64,000 bases of DNA from Halobaculum saliterrae (GCF_009831625.1 NZ_WUUS01000001.1:434301-498300); one strand, 5' to 3'. Shown: positions 26,105-35,530, counted from the first letter of the stretch. Numbers and translations are program-made. The notes: generated by a model from the sequence alone, not told the origin.

Positions 26105-27823
26105 ATGAGCGAATCAGGAGGCGGCGTGCTGGTGTCGACGTATCGAGAGCGGTTCGGGAACCCGTTCACCACCGACGAGGTGTACGGGTACTGGCTGTTC
26201 GTCGCCGGGACCGTCGTCGCGGTCGTGGGGATGGCGGTGTTCCTCACGTCGATGGGGGCGGGGCGGACCGGAACCCGGGGGATCGCGTACCTCCTCTCTG
26301 GTGTCGGACTCGCGACCGCCTTCTCCGGGCTCGTGGTCGGTCAGTCGTTCCACCGAACCGCGAAGCTGCTGGTGTACGTCGGGCTCCTCGTCTGTCTCGC
26401 CGCGATGGCGTGGTTCCTGACCGTCTTCCCCGGACAGTGGGCGCTCGGCTCGGGGAGCGCGCAGGGGGTCGTCGCGGTGTACACCCTCGGGCTGGCGCTC
26501 ATCACCCTCTCGGGCGCGCTCGCACCCATCTCGGTCGGGCAGAGCCGCGCGCGCCAGGCCGTCGAGGAGCAGTTGGCCGACGCCCGATCCGACGACGTGG
26601 CCGACGACCGGCGGATCGAGGAACTGGAGGCGGCGGTCGCCGAGCGCGACGACCGGATCGACGCCCTCGAGTCCGAGCTGACGGAGTCCCGGGCGGAGGC
26701 CGAGAGCGCGGCCGCGGAGGCCGAGTCCGCCCGCGAGGAGACCGCGGCTGTACGCGAGGAGACCGCCGCCGCACGCGAGGAGACGGCGTCGGTGCGCGAC
26801 GACCTGAACGCGGCGGCCTCACACGTCAACGCGCTCTCGAAGAGCTCGGCGACGTTCGACGTGTACCGCGACAAGTCCGGGCAGTGGCGCTGGCGGCTCG
26901 TCCACCGCAACGGCAACATCATCGCGACCTCCGGCGAGGGGTACAGCTCCGACCGGACCGCCCGCCGCGGAATGCGCAGCGTCAAGCGCAACTCGCTGGG
27001 CGCGGCGGTCGTCTGGCAGCGCGACGAGGAGGACCCCGAGCCGATCGTCGAGCCGGTCGCCGAGGAGCCGAACGCGCAGTTCCGACTGTACCGGGACACC
27101 GACGACGAGTACCGCTGGCGGCTCCGGCACGACAACGGCGAGACCATCGCGGCGGCGACCCGCGGCTTCTCCTCGAAGTCGTCGGCGAGGGACGGGATCG
27201 AGTCGGTTCGGTCGGCCATCGGTCCCGCCGACTACCTGGAGTTCGATCCGGCGGGGATCGAGGTGTACGAGGACGCGGCCGGCGAGTTCCGCTGGCGACT
27301 CGTCCACCGGAACGGGAACATCCTGGGCGACTCCGGCGAGGGCTACGCCAGTCGGTCGAACGCCCGCCGAGCCGCCGACCGCGTCCAGGACGTGGTCGGT
27401 GACGCCGCCGTCGACGCCGACTCCGGCGTCCGGTTCGAGACGTTCGAGGACGCCGAGGGCGGCCACCGCTGGCGGCTCGTCGCCGCCAACGGGGAGGCCA
27501 TCGCGGACTCCGGCGAGGGGTACAGCTCCCGGTCGAAGCTGACGGACGCGATCGAGCGCGTTCAGGAGTACACCCCCGACGCCGACCGACTCACGATGGC
27601 CACCGCGGCCATCGAGGTGTACGAGGACGCCGGCGGCGAGTTCCGCTGGCGCCTGCGTCACCGCAACGGGACGATCCTCGGAACGTCGGGCGAGGGGTAC
27701 ACGGGCCGGTCGAAGGCCCTCGACGCCGTGAACGGCGTGAAGCGACACGCGCCGAACGCGCCGATCGAGGAGGAGATCGAGGAAGCCGGCGACGAGGTAG
27801 AGTCCGCGGGCGACGAAGAGTAG
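26105..27823 (+). CDS. Membrane protein with coiled coil and five YegP/DUF1508-type repeats
   Basis: A 572-residue protein. Four membrane helices (about residues 30-50, 62-82, 90-110 and 125-148) are followed by a coiled coil (165-240) rich in AEAESA and REETAA heptads. Then come five tandem copies of a roughly 50-residue domain beginning near residues 250, 324, 385, 441 and 502. Each has the pattern (F/Y)xDxxGxxRWRLxxxNGxxIxxSGEGYxSRSxAxxxI, matching the YegP/DUF1508 (HVO_2922-type) fold. Repeats 1, 3, 4 and 5 keep SGEGY; repeat 2 is degenerate (ATRGF). Isolated domains of this kind are usually dimeric small proteins; here they are likely cytoplasmic and tethered. Function unknown. The ATG at 26105 is preferred. 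Confidence 0.85.
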   Translation: MSESGGGVLVSTYRERFGNPFTTDEVYGYWLFVAGTVVAVVGMAVFLTSMGAGRTGTRGIAYLLSGVGLATAFSGLVVGQSFHRTAKLLVYVGLLVCLAAMAWFLTVFPGQWALGSGSAQGVVAVYTLGLALITLSGALAPISVGQSRARQAVEEQLADARSDDVADDRRIEELEAAVAERDDRIDALESELTESRAEAESAAAEAESAREETAAVREETAAAREETASVRDDLNAAASHVNALSKSSATFDVYRDKSGQWRWRLVHRNGNIIATSGEGYSSDRTARRGMRSVKRNSLGAAVVWQRDEEDPEPIVEPVAEEPNAQFRLYRDTDDEYRWRLRHDNGETIAAATRGFSSKSSARDGIESVRSAIGPADYLEFDPAGIEVYEDAAGEFRWRLVHRNGNILGDSGEGYASRSNARRAADRVQDVVGDAAVDADSGVRFETFEDAEGGHRWRLVAANGEAIADSGEGYSSRSKLTDAIERVQEYTPDADRLTMATAAIEVYEDAGGEFRWRLRHRNGTILGTSGEGYTGRSKALDAVNGVKRHAPNAPIEEEIEEAGDEVESAGDEE

Positions 27824-27909
27824 GCCACGGCGGCGGAGCGGGGCCGAGTCGGGGGCGACTCCGGTGACGGTCGCCCCCGAGTCCCGCGAGTCCGGGCCGC
27901 ACGGACGCG

Positions 27910-28779
27910 TTAGTTGTACTCCGAGAGCGTCGTGCGCCGCTTCTCCGCGTCCGGGACGTTCGTTATCAACACCTCGGCGACCTCCCCACGGTTGTCCCCG
28001 TCGCTGTTGATCGAGCGGGTCGCGCCGACGACGGTCACGGTGAACTGATCGTACTCCTCGTACAACTCCGCGACCGGCGGCGAGTTCGAGATGACGACCG
28101 AGACGCCGTTCGCGTCGAGGTCGACCGCGAGGTCCCGAAGCCGTTTCTGGTCGTCCTTGTCGAATCCCTCGGCGTGGTAGTCGGTGAAGTTCGCCGTGGT
28201 CGAGACGGGCTCGTAGGGCGGATCGAAGTAGACCAGATCCCCGGCGTCCGCCTCCCCGCGGACGTACTCGAAGTCCTCGTTGTGGATCGTCGTGTCCCGC
28301 AACACCTCGTGGAGCGTGCGGATCCGCTCCGCCTGCACCCAGTCGGGGTTCGCGTAGCGGCCGACGGGGACGTTGAACTCGCCGCTGTTGTTCTCGCGGT
28401 AGAGCCCGTTGAAACACGTTCGGTTCAGATAGAGGAACAGCGAGGCCTCACGGAGTCGCTGGTCGTCGGTCTTGTCGTCGACCTCGTGGAGGTCGTTGAA
28501 CTCGTCGCGGGCGTCGTAGTAGTAGTCCTCGTCGTGTTCGTGCGTCTCGTTCTCCGCGATCAGGTCCTCGGGATCGCGGTCGCGGATGACCTCGTACAGC
28601 GTCACCAGCCGGTCGTTGAGGTCGTTGATCGAGCCGCGTTCCGGCTCCAGGTGGAAGTAGACGGCGCCGCCGCCGACGAACGGTTCGTGGTAGCGCTCGA
28701 AGTCGGCGGGAAACTGAGCCGTGATCTCGGAGAGCAACTGGCGTTTGCCCCCCGCCCACTTGAGGATCGGCTCGACCAT
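27910..28779 (-). CDS. Dam-family DNA adenine-N6 methyltransferase
   Basis: A 289-residue alpha-class DNA adenine methylase. It shows the N-terminal KWAGGKRQLL motif, SAM-binding FVGGGAVYFHL (FxGxG), LNDLNDRL-like INDLNDRLV, NRTCFNGLYRENNSGEFNVP (target recognition region), catalytic DPPY in VYFDPPYEPVS, and VVISNSP. Dam/M.DpnII-type enzymes methylate GATC; the site for this protein is inferred from family only. No restriction endonuclease is adjacent (neighbours are the five-repeat protein and a membrane protein), so it is an orphan. The start ATG at 28779 leads straight into the first motif. GATC is abundant in this window. Confidence 0.9.
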   Translation of the reverse strand: MVEPILKWAGGKRQLLSEITAQFPADFERYHEPFVGGGAVYFHLEPERGSINDLNDRLVTLYEVIRDRDPEDLIAENETHEHDEDYYYDARDEFNDLHEVDDKTDDQRLREASLFLYLNRTCFNGLYRENNSGEFNVPVGRYANPDWVQAERIRTLHEVLRDTTIHNEDFEYVRGEADAGDLVYFDPPYEPVSTTANFTDYHAEGFDKDDQKRLRDLAVDLDANGVSVVISNSPPVAELYEEYDQFTVTVVGATRSINSDGDNRGEVAEVLITNVPDAEKRRTTLSEYN

Positions 28780-28883
28780 GCTGTTGGTGCCACTCGCTCG
28801 CGGCCGTTCTTAAACGCTGGCAAGCGCCGCGTCGGCGGGCCGAGCGTGGACGCCACCCGCGGCGCGGCGGGAGATATCGGCGG

Positions 28884-29483
28884 CTACGCGGTCGGCGACA
28901 TGGAATCGAGGTTCGAGACCGACTCGTACGCCGCAAGCGCCGCGACGCCGAGCGCCAGCCCGCCGAGCGACTCGCCCCAGGTGTGGGCGCCCGCGAGGGG
29001 ACGGGCGACGACCATCCCGAGCGCGACGAGCACGAGCGGCGCCGCGCGCCGGTCGACGAGCGCGAGGAAGCCGGCCGGAACCACCGCGTACAGGACGTGG
29101 CTCGACACGTCCCACAGGGGCGTGATCAGGAGGTGCGGGACGGTCACGGCGACGAGCAGGAGCGCGTAGTCGGGGACGATCGACCCCCAGTCGGCACGCC
29201 GCCACCAGCCCCAGACGACCGAGAGCCCGACCCCGAGCCCCACGCTTCCGGTGGCGTCCGTCGTCCACGCGGGCGCCGCGGCGAGGAGCCGTGGGACCCC
29301 CAGGTAGACGACGAACGCGACCGCCCAGCCGAGTCCGAGGACGGCGATCCGGGCGGCGATCCCGGTCCACGACCGCCGGGTCGACCGCCACCACTCGTAG
29401 CAGACGGCCGTCAGTCCACACAGGAGCACGAACAGCTCGGGGGCGAACACCGCGGAGTACGTCGACGCGATCGACGCGGACAT
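28884..29483 (-). CDS. Multi-pass membrane protein, possibly PAP2-like
   Basis: A 199-residue protein with about six membrane helices. The segment WDVSSHVLYAVVPAGF followed by VARPLAGAHTWGESLGG recalls the type-2 phosphatidic acid phosphatase motifs PSGH and SRxxxxxHxxxD, with Ser-His, then Arg-x5-His-x3-Glu. The first motif (KxxxxxxRP) is not obvious, and Glu replaces the final Asp, so activity is doubtful. If functional it would dephosphorylate lipid-linked phosphates. It lies just downstream of the divergent Dam gene promoter region. The ATG at 29483 was chosen. Confidence 0.62.
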   Translation of the reverse strand: MSASIASTYSAVFAPELFVLLCGLTAVCYEWWRSTRRSWTGIAARIAVLGLGWAVAFVVYLGVPRLLAAAPAWTTDATGSVGLGVGLSVVWGWWRRADWGSIVPDYALLLVAVTVPHLLITPLWDVSSHVLYAVVPAGFLALVDRRAAPLVLVALGMVVARPLAGAHTWGESLGGLALGVAALAAYESVSNLDSMSPTA

Positions 29484-29535
29484 ACGGTGTCGGCGGCGGC
29501 GGAAGCGTGGTGGTCGTTTCGATCCGCGGCCGGGT

Positions 29536-30753
29536 TCACTCCCCGTTCCGGTCCCGCATGACCTCCTCGGCGGGGCCCGTCCGGGCGTCAGTGCCGAGCT
29601 TCACGCCCGCGTTCAGGCTCGTCTGGATCCCGGTCTTGACCCCGTCGCCGCAGACGACGCCGTACTTCCGTCGGTCCGTCGAGACCAGCTCCCCCTTCAC
29701 CATCGTCCGCACGGGCTCGTCGTCGTGTCTGAGGTTCGCGACGGTCGTCCCCGCGCCGAAGTTCACGTCGCGGCCGAGCACGCTGTCGCCGACGTACGAG
29801 AGGTGCCCGACCGTCGCGCCCTCCATCAGCACGCTGTTCTTCACCTCGACGGCGTGCCCGATCTTCGCGTCCGAACCCACGAGCGTCGCCCCCCTGACGT
29901 ACGCGTTGGGCCCGACGCTCGCGCCGGCGCGGACCAGCGCCGGTCCCTCGATCACGACGCCCGCGTCGACCGTCGCGCCCGCCTCGACGACGACGTCCCC
30001 GCGCAGGTCCGCGTCCGGGTGGACCTCGCCGTCGACCCGCCGGTCGAGCTCGCCGATCCGCCACTCGTTGGCCGCCAGCAGCTCCCAGGGGCGGCCGACG
30101 TCGAGCCAACGGTCGAACGGGACCGCCGAGACGGCGAACTCCTCGCAGGCGCGTTCGAGCACGTCGGTGAGCTCGAGCTCCCCGCGCTCGCTCTCCCCGA
30201 CATCGAGCCAGCCCTGGGCCTCGGCCGGGAACAGATACGCCCCGGTGTTGATCAGGTTCGAGGGCGGATCGGCCGGTTTCTCGATCACGCCGGTCACGCG
30301 GCCGTAGCCGTCGGTCCCGTCCTCGGTTCCTTCCGTCCGGAGCACGCCGTACGCGCTCGGGTTGTCGACGCGGTAGGAGCCGACGGCCGGGGCGTCGTCG
30401 TACAGCTCCCGAAGCGACGCCTCGTCGTACAGGGCGTCGCCGTTGAGGACCGCGAACGGCCCCTCGTCGAGGTGCGGTTCCGCCGCGCGAACGGCGTCGG
30501 CGGTGCCGCGTTGTTCCGGCTGTTCGGCGTACTCGACCGGGATTCCGGCGTACTCCTCGCCGAAGAACCCGCGCACGTCGGCCGACTCGTAGCCGACGAC
30601 GACGACGAGCCTCGAGGCGCCGGCGGCGGCGGCGGTCGCGGCGGCGTGTGCGACCAGCGGCCGGTCCGCGACCGGGAGCATCGGCTTCGGCCGACGGTCG
30701 GTCAGCGGGCGCATCCGGGTGCCGATCCCCGCCGCGAGAAGGACAGTCTGCAT
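29536..30753 (-). CDS. glmU: Bifunctional sugar-1-phosphate nucleotidyltransferase/acetyltransferase
   Basis: A 405-residue two-domain enzyme. Residues 1-230 form a nucleotidyltransferase: LLAAGIGTRMRPLTDRRPKPML (G-x-G-T-R and PKP), AVLNGDALYD (metal Asp) and VTGVIEKP. Residues 240-400 are left-handed beta-helix hexapeptide repeats (DVVVEAGATVDAGVVIEG, VRAGASVGPNAYVRGATLVG, LMEGATVGHLSYVGDSVLGR), then FGAGTTVANLRHD. The likely role is acetylation of glucosamine-1-P and UDP-GlcNAc formation, or dTDP-glucose-type activation, for glycoprotein or exopolysaccharide precursors. It is 87 nt from the divergent glycan operon at 30841, a suggestive placement. The start is the ATG at 30753. Confidence 0.9.
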   Translation of the reverse strand: MQTVLLAAGIGTRMRPLTDRRPKPMLPVADRPLVAHAAATAAAAGASRLVVVVGYESADVRGFFGEEYAGIPVEYAEQPEQRGTADAVRAAEPHLDEGPFAVLNGDALYDEASLRELYDDAPAVGSYRVDNPSAYGVLRTEGTEDGTDGYGRVTGVIEKPADPPSNLINTGAYLFPAEAQGWLDVGESERGELELTDVLERACEEFAVSAVPFDRWLDVGRPWELLAANEWRIGELDRRVDGEVHPDADLRGDVVVEAGATVDAGVVIEGPALVRAGASVGPNAYVRGATLVGSDAKIGHAVEVKNSVLMEGATVGHLSYVGDSVLGRDVNFGAGTTVANLRHDDEPVRTMVKGELVSTDRRKYGVVCGDGVKTGIQTSLNAGVKLGTDARTGPAEEVMRDRNGE

Positions 30754-30840
30754 ACACGTGGGACCGTTCGCCCGGATATTAAACGGTCGTCCGCCTCCGG
30801 ACCGTTAGTTCATTATGTCCTTCGCCACTGACGTGTAACA

Positions 30841-31221
30841 GTGAGCGCGACGATCGTCACCGTCGACGACGACGAGACGACGCGGCAGCTCCTCCGGCAC
30901 CGCCTGGGCCGGGAGGGGTACGACGTTCACGTGTTCCCCGACGGACAGGCGGCGGCCGAGGGGTTCGGCGACCTCCCGAAAGACCCGGACCTGCTGGTGT
31001 TGGACGTGATGATGCCGCGGCTGGACGGGAAGCGCCTGCTGCGGCGGATCCGGAACGGCGAGACCGCCCTCGACGCCGAAACCCCGGTCATCATGCTCAC
31101 CTCCCGCGCCAGGGAGGCCGACGTGCTCGACGGCTTCGAGTCGGGCGCGAACGACTACCTCGCGAAGCCGTTCAGTCCGTCCGAGCTGGTCGCCCGCGTC
31201 CGGAGACAGCTCCCCGGGTGA
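30841..31221 (+). CDS. Stand-alone CheY-like response regulator
   Basis: A 126-residue single receiver domain. Acidic pair VTVDDDET, phospho-Asp near residue 55 in LLVLDVMMPRLDG, Thr/Ser switch in VIMLTSRA, and the Lys in ANDYLAKPFSPSEL are all present. No output domain, so it must act by protein contact. It starts with GTG at 30841 and its stop codon overlaps the next GTG start (GTGA, 31218-31221), so translation is coupled to the HEAT-like protein. Confidence 0.93.
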   Translation: MSATIVTVDDDETTRQLLRHRLGREGYDVHVFPDGQAAAEGFGDLPKDPDLLVLDVMMPRLDGKRLLRRIRNGETALDAETPVIMLTSRAREADVLDGFESGANDYLAKPFSPSELVARVRRQLPG

Positions 31222-32525
31222 TCGCGCCGATGGATCCCGTTCGTTCCTTCCTCCGCTCCTCCCTCCGCGCTCGCCATCGACACGCCACGTCAGGGCCGCT
31301 CCAGACCGGATCGCTCGGCGGCATCGACGAACGGCTCGTGCTCTGGGTCGGCGTCGTCATCGGGTCGCTGCTCGTCGCCGTGTTCGTGCTCACGGTCGCG
31401 GTGTCGGGGTACGAGGCGTGGCTCCGACGGCGGCGCGAGGCCGTCCGCGACGACGTCCGGAGCGGCCTGCTCGATCGCCTGTACGACCCCGACGAGCCCG
31501 GCTGGGAGGCGTGGGTCGAGGGGATGAACGGCCCCGAGCGGCACGTGGCGACGGACTTGCTCGACGAGTACCTCCGGACGCTCGAGGGCGCCGACGCCGA
31601 CCGACTCCGCGGCCTCGGGGACGCGCTGGGGATCGGTGAGCGCTCCCGCGGCCGGCTCGACGCGCGCGACGAGTACGCCCGGCTCCGGGCGCTGGGGTGG
31701 CTCACGCTCCTGCGGGACGTCCCCGAGTCGGTCGCCGCCGGCGAGCACGACCCCGCGACCCCGCGCGAGCGCGCCGCCGTCGCCAGGCTGCTGTACGAGA
31801 CGGACCCCGAGGCGTACGCCGATCGGGCGGTCGACGTGCTCCTCGCGGACGCGCGCGAGCCGTTCCCGGCGTTCGGGACGGACACGCTCTACCGGCTGGC
31901 GACGACGGATCCGACGGCGGTCGTCGAGCGCGCCGCCGCCGACTACGGCCGGTGGTCGCCGGACCTCCTCGCGCAGGTGCTGGTGGTCTGTCGGGCCGTC
32001 GAGACCGGACTGGCGGGTGCGGACCTGTCGTGGATCGTCGCGCTACTGGAGCACGAGGCCGAGGCGGTCCGGGTCGAGGCGGCGCTCACCCTCGCGCGGT
32101 TCGGCTGGCGAACGCCGATCCGGGAGGAGGCGTTCCTCAGGCGGGCGACCGACGACGACTCCCCCCGTGCGCGCGGCGCCGGCTACGCCATGCTCGGCGC
32201 GTGGGGCGACGAGCGGTCCGTCGCGGTACTCGGGGCCGCGCTCCGCGAGGAACCGAACGACCGGGCTTTGCTCGCGGGCGCGGAGGCGCTCACGGACGCC
32301 GGCGTCCCCCGCGAGGAGGTCCCCGAGCGGGCGCGACCGGCCTGGGAGTGGGTCCGCGAGCAACGACGGTACGACGACCGCGCTCGCAACGTCGACCCCG
32401 GGGACGGGGAGGTGGCTGTGTCCTCCGACGGCCACGGGACACCCGACCGCGAGGAGTCCGAACGGGCCGAGATCGATGCGTTCGAGCCGGGTCCGACCGA
32501 GGGGCCGCCGGAGGGGGGTACCTGA
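31218..32525 (+). CDS. HEAT-repeat-like protein with one membrane anchor
   Basis: A 435-residue protein. A single transmembrane helix lies around residues 40-64 (LWVGVVIGSLLVAVFVLTVA, then charged RRRREAVRDD). The cytoplasmic remainder is all-helical with HEAT/ARM-like repeats (for example WIVALLEHEAEAVRVEAALTLARFG, then ARGAGYAMLGAWGDERSVAVLG), and ends in an acidic tail. It may scaffold the adjacent response regulator and glycosyltransferase at the membrane; that is inference. It starts at GTG 31218, overlapping the previous stop; an ATG at 31230 is an alternative. Its stop is 3 nt from the next gene. Confidence 0.82.
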   Translation: MIAPMDPVRSFLRSSLRARHRHATSGPLQTGSLGGIDERLVLWVGVVIGSLLVAVFVLTVAVSGYEAWLRRRREAVRDDVRSGLLDRLYDPDEPGWEAWVEGMNGPERHVATDLLDEYLRTLEGADADRLRGLGDALGIGERSRGRLDARDEYARLRALGWLTLLRDVPESVAAGEHDPATPRERAAVARLLYETDPEAYADRAVDVLLADAREPFPAFGTDTLYRLATTDPTAVVERAAADYGRWSPDLLAQVLVVCRAVETGLAGADLSWIVALLEHEAEAVRVEAALTLARFGWRTPIREEAFLRRATDDDSPRARGAGYAMLGAWGDERSVAVLGAALREEPNDRALLAGAEALTDAGVPREEVPERARPAWEWVREQRRYDDRARNVDPGDGEVAVSSDGHGTPDREESERAEIDAFEPGPTEGPPEGGT

Positions 32526-32528
32526 GCC

Positions 32529-33989
32529 GTGCACACCCTCAGACACCTCGTGCTCGCCGTACTCGCGACGACGGGGACCCTCGTCGTGGGCTACTACGCG
32601 GTCGTGAACGTCTTCTATCTCCTGATCCACGCGCTCGGGCTGCTGGAACTGCGTGACGACGTCCGCGAGGCGTCGTACGACCCGCCGTACCAGCCGTTCG
32701 ACAGTCCCTCCTACCCCGGCGTCGGGCTGCTCGTCCCGGCGTACAACGAGGCGGCGACCATCGCCGAGAGCACGCGCTCGATGCTCGCGCTCAACTACCC
32801 GGACATGGAGCTCGTCGTCGTCAACGACGGGTCGACCGACGACACGCTCGAGGTGTTGAAGCGGGAGTACGACCTCGAGCCCGTCGACGCCGAGGTGCCG
32901 CTCGCCGTCCCGTCCGAGCCGATCCGTGCGGTGTACCGCTCGACGATCTACGAGGAACTGCTCGTCGTCGACAAGGAGAACGGCGGCAAGAGCGACGCGC
33001 TCAACGCGGCGCTGTGGCTCACGGAGAAGGAGCTGTTCTGCGCGGTCGACTCGGACACCGTGATCGACCGGGAAGGGCTGTTGCAGATCGTCAGACCGTT
33101 CCTCGCGGAGCCCTCCCGAGCGGTCGCCTCCGGCGGCACCATCCGCGTCGCCAACGAGTGCGTCGTGGAGGGCGGCGTCGTCGAGGAGGTCAACCTCCCG
33201 AGGACCGGCCTCCCGGGGCTGCAGGTGATGGAGTACCTCCGCGCGTTCTACTCCGGCCGGCTCGGAATGAACCGGCTGAACGGGCTCATCCTCATCTCCG
33301 GCGCGTTCGGCGTGTTCCGGACGGACCTGGTCCGCGACATCGGCGGGTACGACCACGACACCATCACCGAGGACTTCGACGTGGTGATGCGGCTCCACAA
33401 GCACCTCTCGGAGCTCGACCGGGAGTACACGGTCGATTTCGTCCCCGAGCCCGTCGCGTGGACGGAGGTTCCCGCCTCCCGGACGGTCCTCAGCAGACAG
33501 CGCCGGCGCTGGTACCGAGGGATGCTGGAGACGGTCGTCACACACCGCGACATGCTGTTCAACCCCCGGTACGGGCCCGTCGGCCTGCTCGTCCTCCCGA
33601 TGTTCGTCGCCGCCGAGGTGTTCGGGCCGCTCATCGAGGGGATCGGCTACGTCCTCCTGCCGCTGGCGTGGTACGTCGGCGCGCTCAACGTCGAGTTCTT
33701 CGTCGTCTTCTTCCTGTTGACCACCGGGTTCGGGGTCTTCCTCTCGTGGTTCGGGATCTTCTCGGAGGCGTGGAGCTTCAACCGCTACGAGAAGCCGGGA
33801 CAGATACTTCGACTCCTCTGGTACGGCGTCCTCGAGAACTTCGGCTACCGGCAGTGGAAGACGGCCGTCTCCTGGCGGGGGCTCGTCGAGTACCTCCGCG
33901 GGAACACGGAGTGGGGTGCGATGGACCGAGCTGGATTCAGCACGGGCGCGGACGACGGGGACGGCGACGGCGGCGAGGAGAACGACTGA
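32529..33989 (+). CDS. Membrane glycosyltransferase family 2 (processive type)
   Basis: A 486-residue GT2 enzyme. An N-terminal helix pair (residues 5-40) is followed by the catalytic domain with VPAYNEAATI, VVNDGSTDDT, FCAVDSDTV (DxD), TITEDFDV (acid/base TED), and LSRQRRRWYRG (QxxRW acceptor motif). Three or four C-terminal membrane helices span about 350-430. This layout matches processive polysaccharide synthases such as BcsA, PgaC or HasA, so it likely makes and exports a surface polysaccharide using a nucleotide sugar. The GTG at 32529 is 3 nt after the HEAT-like protein. The Asp-rich tail (GADDGDGDGGEEND) is haloarchaeal. Confidence 0.92.
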   Translation: MHTLRHLVLAVLATTGTLVVGYYAVVNVFYLLIHALGLLELRDDVREASYDPPYQPFDSPSYPGVGLLVPAYNEAATIAESTRSMLALNYPDMELVVVNDGSTDDTLEVLKREYDLEPVDAEVPLAVPSEPIRAVYRSTIYEELLVVDKENGGKSDALNAALWLTEKELFCAVDSDTVIDREGLLQIVRPFLAEPSRAVASGGTIRVANECVVEGGVVEEVNLPRTGLPGLQVMEYLRAFYSGRLGMNRLNGLILISGAFGVFRTDLVRDIGGYDHDTITEDFDVVMRLHKHLSELDREYTVDFVPEPVAWTEVPASRTVLSRQRRRWYRGMLETVVTHRDMLFNPRYGPVGLLVLPMFVAAEVFGPLIEGIGYVLLPLAWYVGALNVEFFVVFFLLTTGFGVFLSWFGIFSEAWSFNRYEKPGQILRLLWYGVLENFGYRQWKTAVSWRGLVEYLRGNTEWGAMDRAGFSTGADDGDGDGGEEND

Positions 33990-34131
33990 CTCGATGAGGA
34001 CCGGAAGTGGGGGAGGCCCCCCGGATCCGGCTCGGCGGCGCGGAGGCGACCGCCGCGGTTTCGATTCATGTCCGATCGAGTTCACGATTTCATCCACAAC
34101 CGATATTCTCGTCCCGTGAGAAACGCGGCCC

Positions 34132-35301
34132 ATGACGGACGACCCCGAGCCGGCCGCCGACGAGTACTTCGCGGACCTCTACCGGCTCGCCGGCTCGACC
34201 GATATCCCCCTCGAGGAGAAGATCGAACGAGCGATCGAGATCGGGCGCGATCGGCTCGGCGCCACCCACGGCGTGCTCTCGTACACCGGCGACGGGCAGT
34301 ACGAGGTGCTCGACTCGACGATCGAGTCGGGGAAGTACGCACCCGGAGGCGTGAGCGAGCTCGCGACCACGTGGTGCCGTCACGTCGTCGACGAGCGCGA
34401 CGTCCTCGGGTTCGGCGACGTGGACGACAGCGAGTACGCCGACGACGTCGCCCGCGAGAGCACCGGGCTCCACTGTTATCTCGGCGCCCCGGTCGTCGTC
34501 GACAACGAGTCGTTCGGAACGCTGTGTTTCTCCAGTCCGGAGCCCCGCGACGCCGACTTCACCGAGACGGAACGGCGGTTCGTCGCGCTGCTCGCCAAGT
34601 GGGTCTCCTTCGAACTTGAGCGGGACAAGCACCACCGCGAGCTCCGCCGACAGAACGAGCGCCTCGACGAGTTCGTCGGGATCGTCGCCCACGACCTCCG
34701 GAACCCCCTCTCGACGGCGATGGGCTACACCGAGCTGGCGCTGGAGGAGGCGGAGGGACAGCAGCGGGAGTTCCTCGAGACCGTCGACGGCGCCATCGAT
34801 CGGATGGAGGCTCTCATCGCCGACCTGCTCGAACTCGCCCGAAACGGGTGCGACGTGGGCCAGCGGGAGGCGGTCGATCTGGCGGCGCTGGCCCGGGACG
34901 CGTGGAACCACGTCTCGACGCCGGAGGCGTCGCTCACCCTCCGGACGGACGCGACCGTCTACGCGAACCGCTCCCGGCTGCAGCAGCTGCTGGAGAACGC
35001 GTTCCGGAACGCCGTCGAGCACGCCGGCGACGACGTGACCGTCACCGTCCGCGACACCGACGACGGCTTCGCCATCGAGGACGACGGCCCCGGTCTCCCC
35101 GACCACATCGAGGGGACGCTCTTCTCCGAGGAGGTCGAGCGGGAGTCGGGAGCCGGCCTGGGCCTGCTCATCATCGAGCGGGTGGTGAACGGGCACGGCT
35201 GGAAGGGGTCGGTGCACTCCGACGACACCGGGACCGTGTTCGAGTTCCACGGCGTCGGCCGGGCGACGCCGACCGCCGTCCTCCCCGAGCAGACGGCCTG
35301 A
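34132..35301 (+). CDS. GAF-domain histidine kinase
   Basis: A 389-residue soluble kinase. A GAF domain (residues 25-160; ATHGVLSYTGDG, YLGAPVVVDNESFGTLCF) precedes HisKA with His in VAHDLRNPLS (near 188). The HATPase has NAFRNAVEHAGD, DDGPGLPDHIEG, and a degenerate G2 GAGLGLLI. No receiver or membrane segment. It lies 142 nt after the glycosyltransferase on the same strand, so it could regulate the response-regulator-led operon before it, but that is only an inference from position. The start is the ATG at 34132. Confidence 0.9.
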   Translation: MTDDPEPAADEYFADLYRLAGSTDIPLEEKIERAIEIGRDRLGATHGVLSYTGDGQYEVLDSTIESGKYAPGGVSELATTWCRHVVDERDVLGFGDVDDSEYADDVARESTGLHCYLGAPVVVDNESFGTLCFSSPEPRDADFTETERRFVALLAKWVSFELERDKHHRELRRQNERLDEFVGIVAHDLRNPLSTAMGYTELALEEAEGQQREFLETVDGAIDRMEALIADLLELARNGCDVGQREAVDLAALARDAWNHVSTPEASLTLRTDATVYANRSRLQQLLENAFRNAVEHAGDDVTVTVRDTDDGFAIEDDGPGLPDHIEGTLFSEEVERESGAGLGLLIIERVVNGHGWKGSVHSDDTGTVFEFHGVGRATPTAVLPEQTA

Positions 35302-35396
35302 TCGCGGGCCGCCACCGCGGTCCCGCGGAACCTGTCCTCGTCACACCGAGACAGGGATCACCGTTCCCGAGATCCTCCCCGTGTGTGACCAGCTGG

Positions 35397-35411
35397 ACCC
35401 GCAAAACGGGT
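35397..35411. other. Short hairpin ACCCG-CAAAA-CGGGT
   Basis: A 5-bp stem with a 5-nt loop in the 231-nt gap between the GAF kinase and rlmE. It may mark the kinase transcript's end or sit in the rlmE promoter region; no T-run follows. The rest of the gap, apart from the small frame noted next, shows nothing. Confidence 0.3.
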
Positions 35412-35449
35412 GCGTCAACCCTTTCAGCGCACGCAGCATTCTTCAGTGT

Positions 35450-35530
35450 ATGACTGAGCCGATCTCGCTCGCGCGGGTGGCGACCGAACACTCGGGCGGG
35501 CCGAACGCGTCGGGGAGGGTCGCGAGGTAA
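35450..35530 (+). CDS. Possible 26-residue leader peptide upstream of rlmE
   Basis: An ATG-started frame coding MTEPISLARVATEHSGG plus nine more residues, stopping with TAA 2 nt before the rlmE ATG. The wording TAA-CG-ATG suggests a uORF arranged for reinitiation, or simply chance in a GC-rich leader. There are no homologues I recognise. It is listed because no other short frame abuts a gene start so tightly here. Confidence 0.3.
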   Translation: MTEPISLARVATEHSGGPNASGRVAR

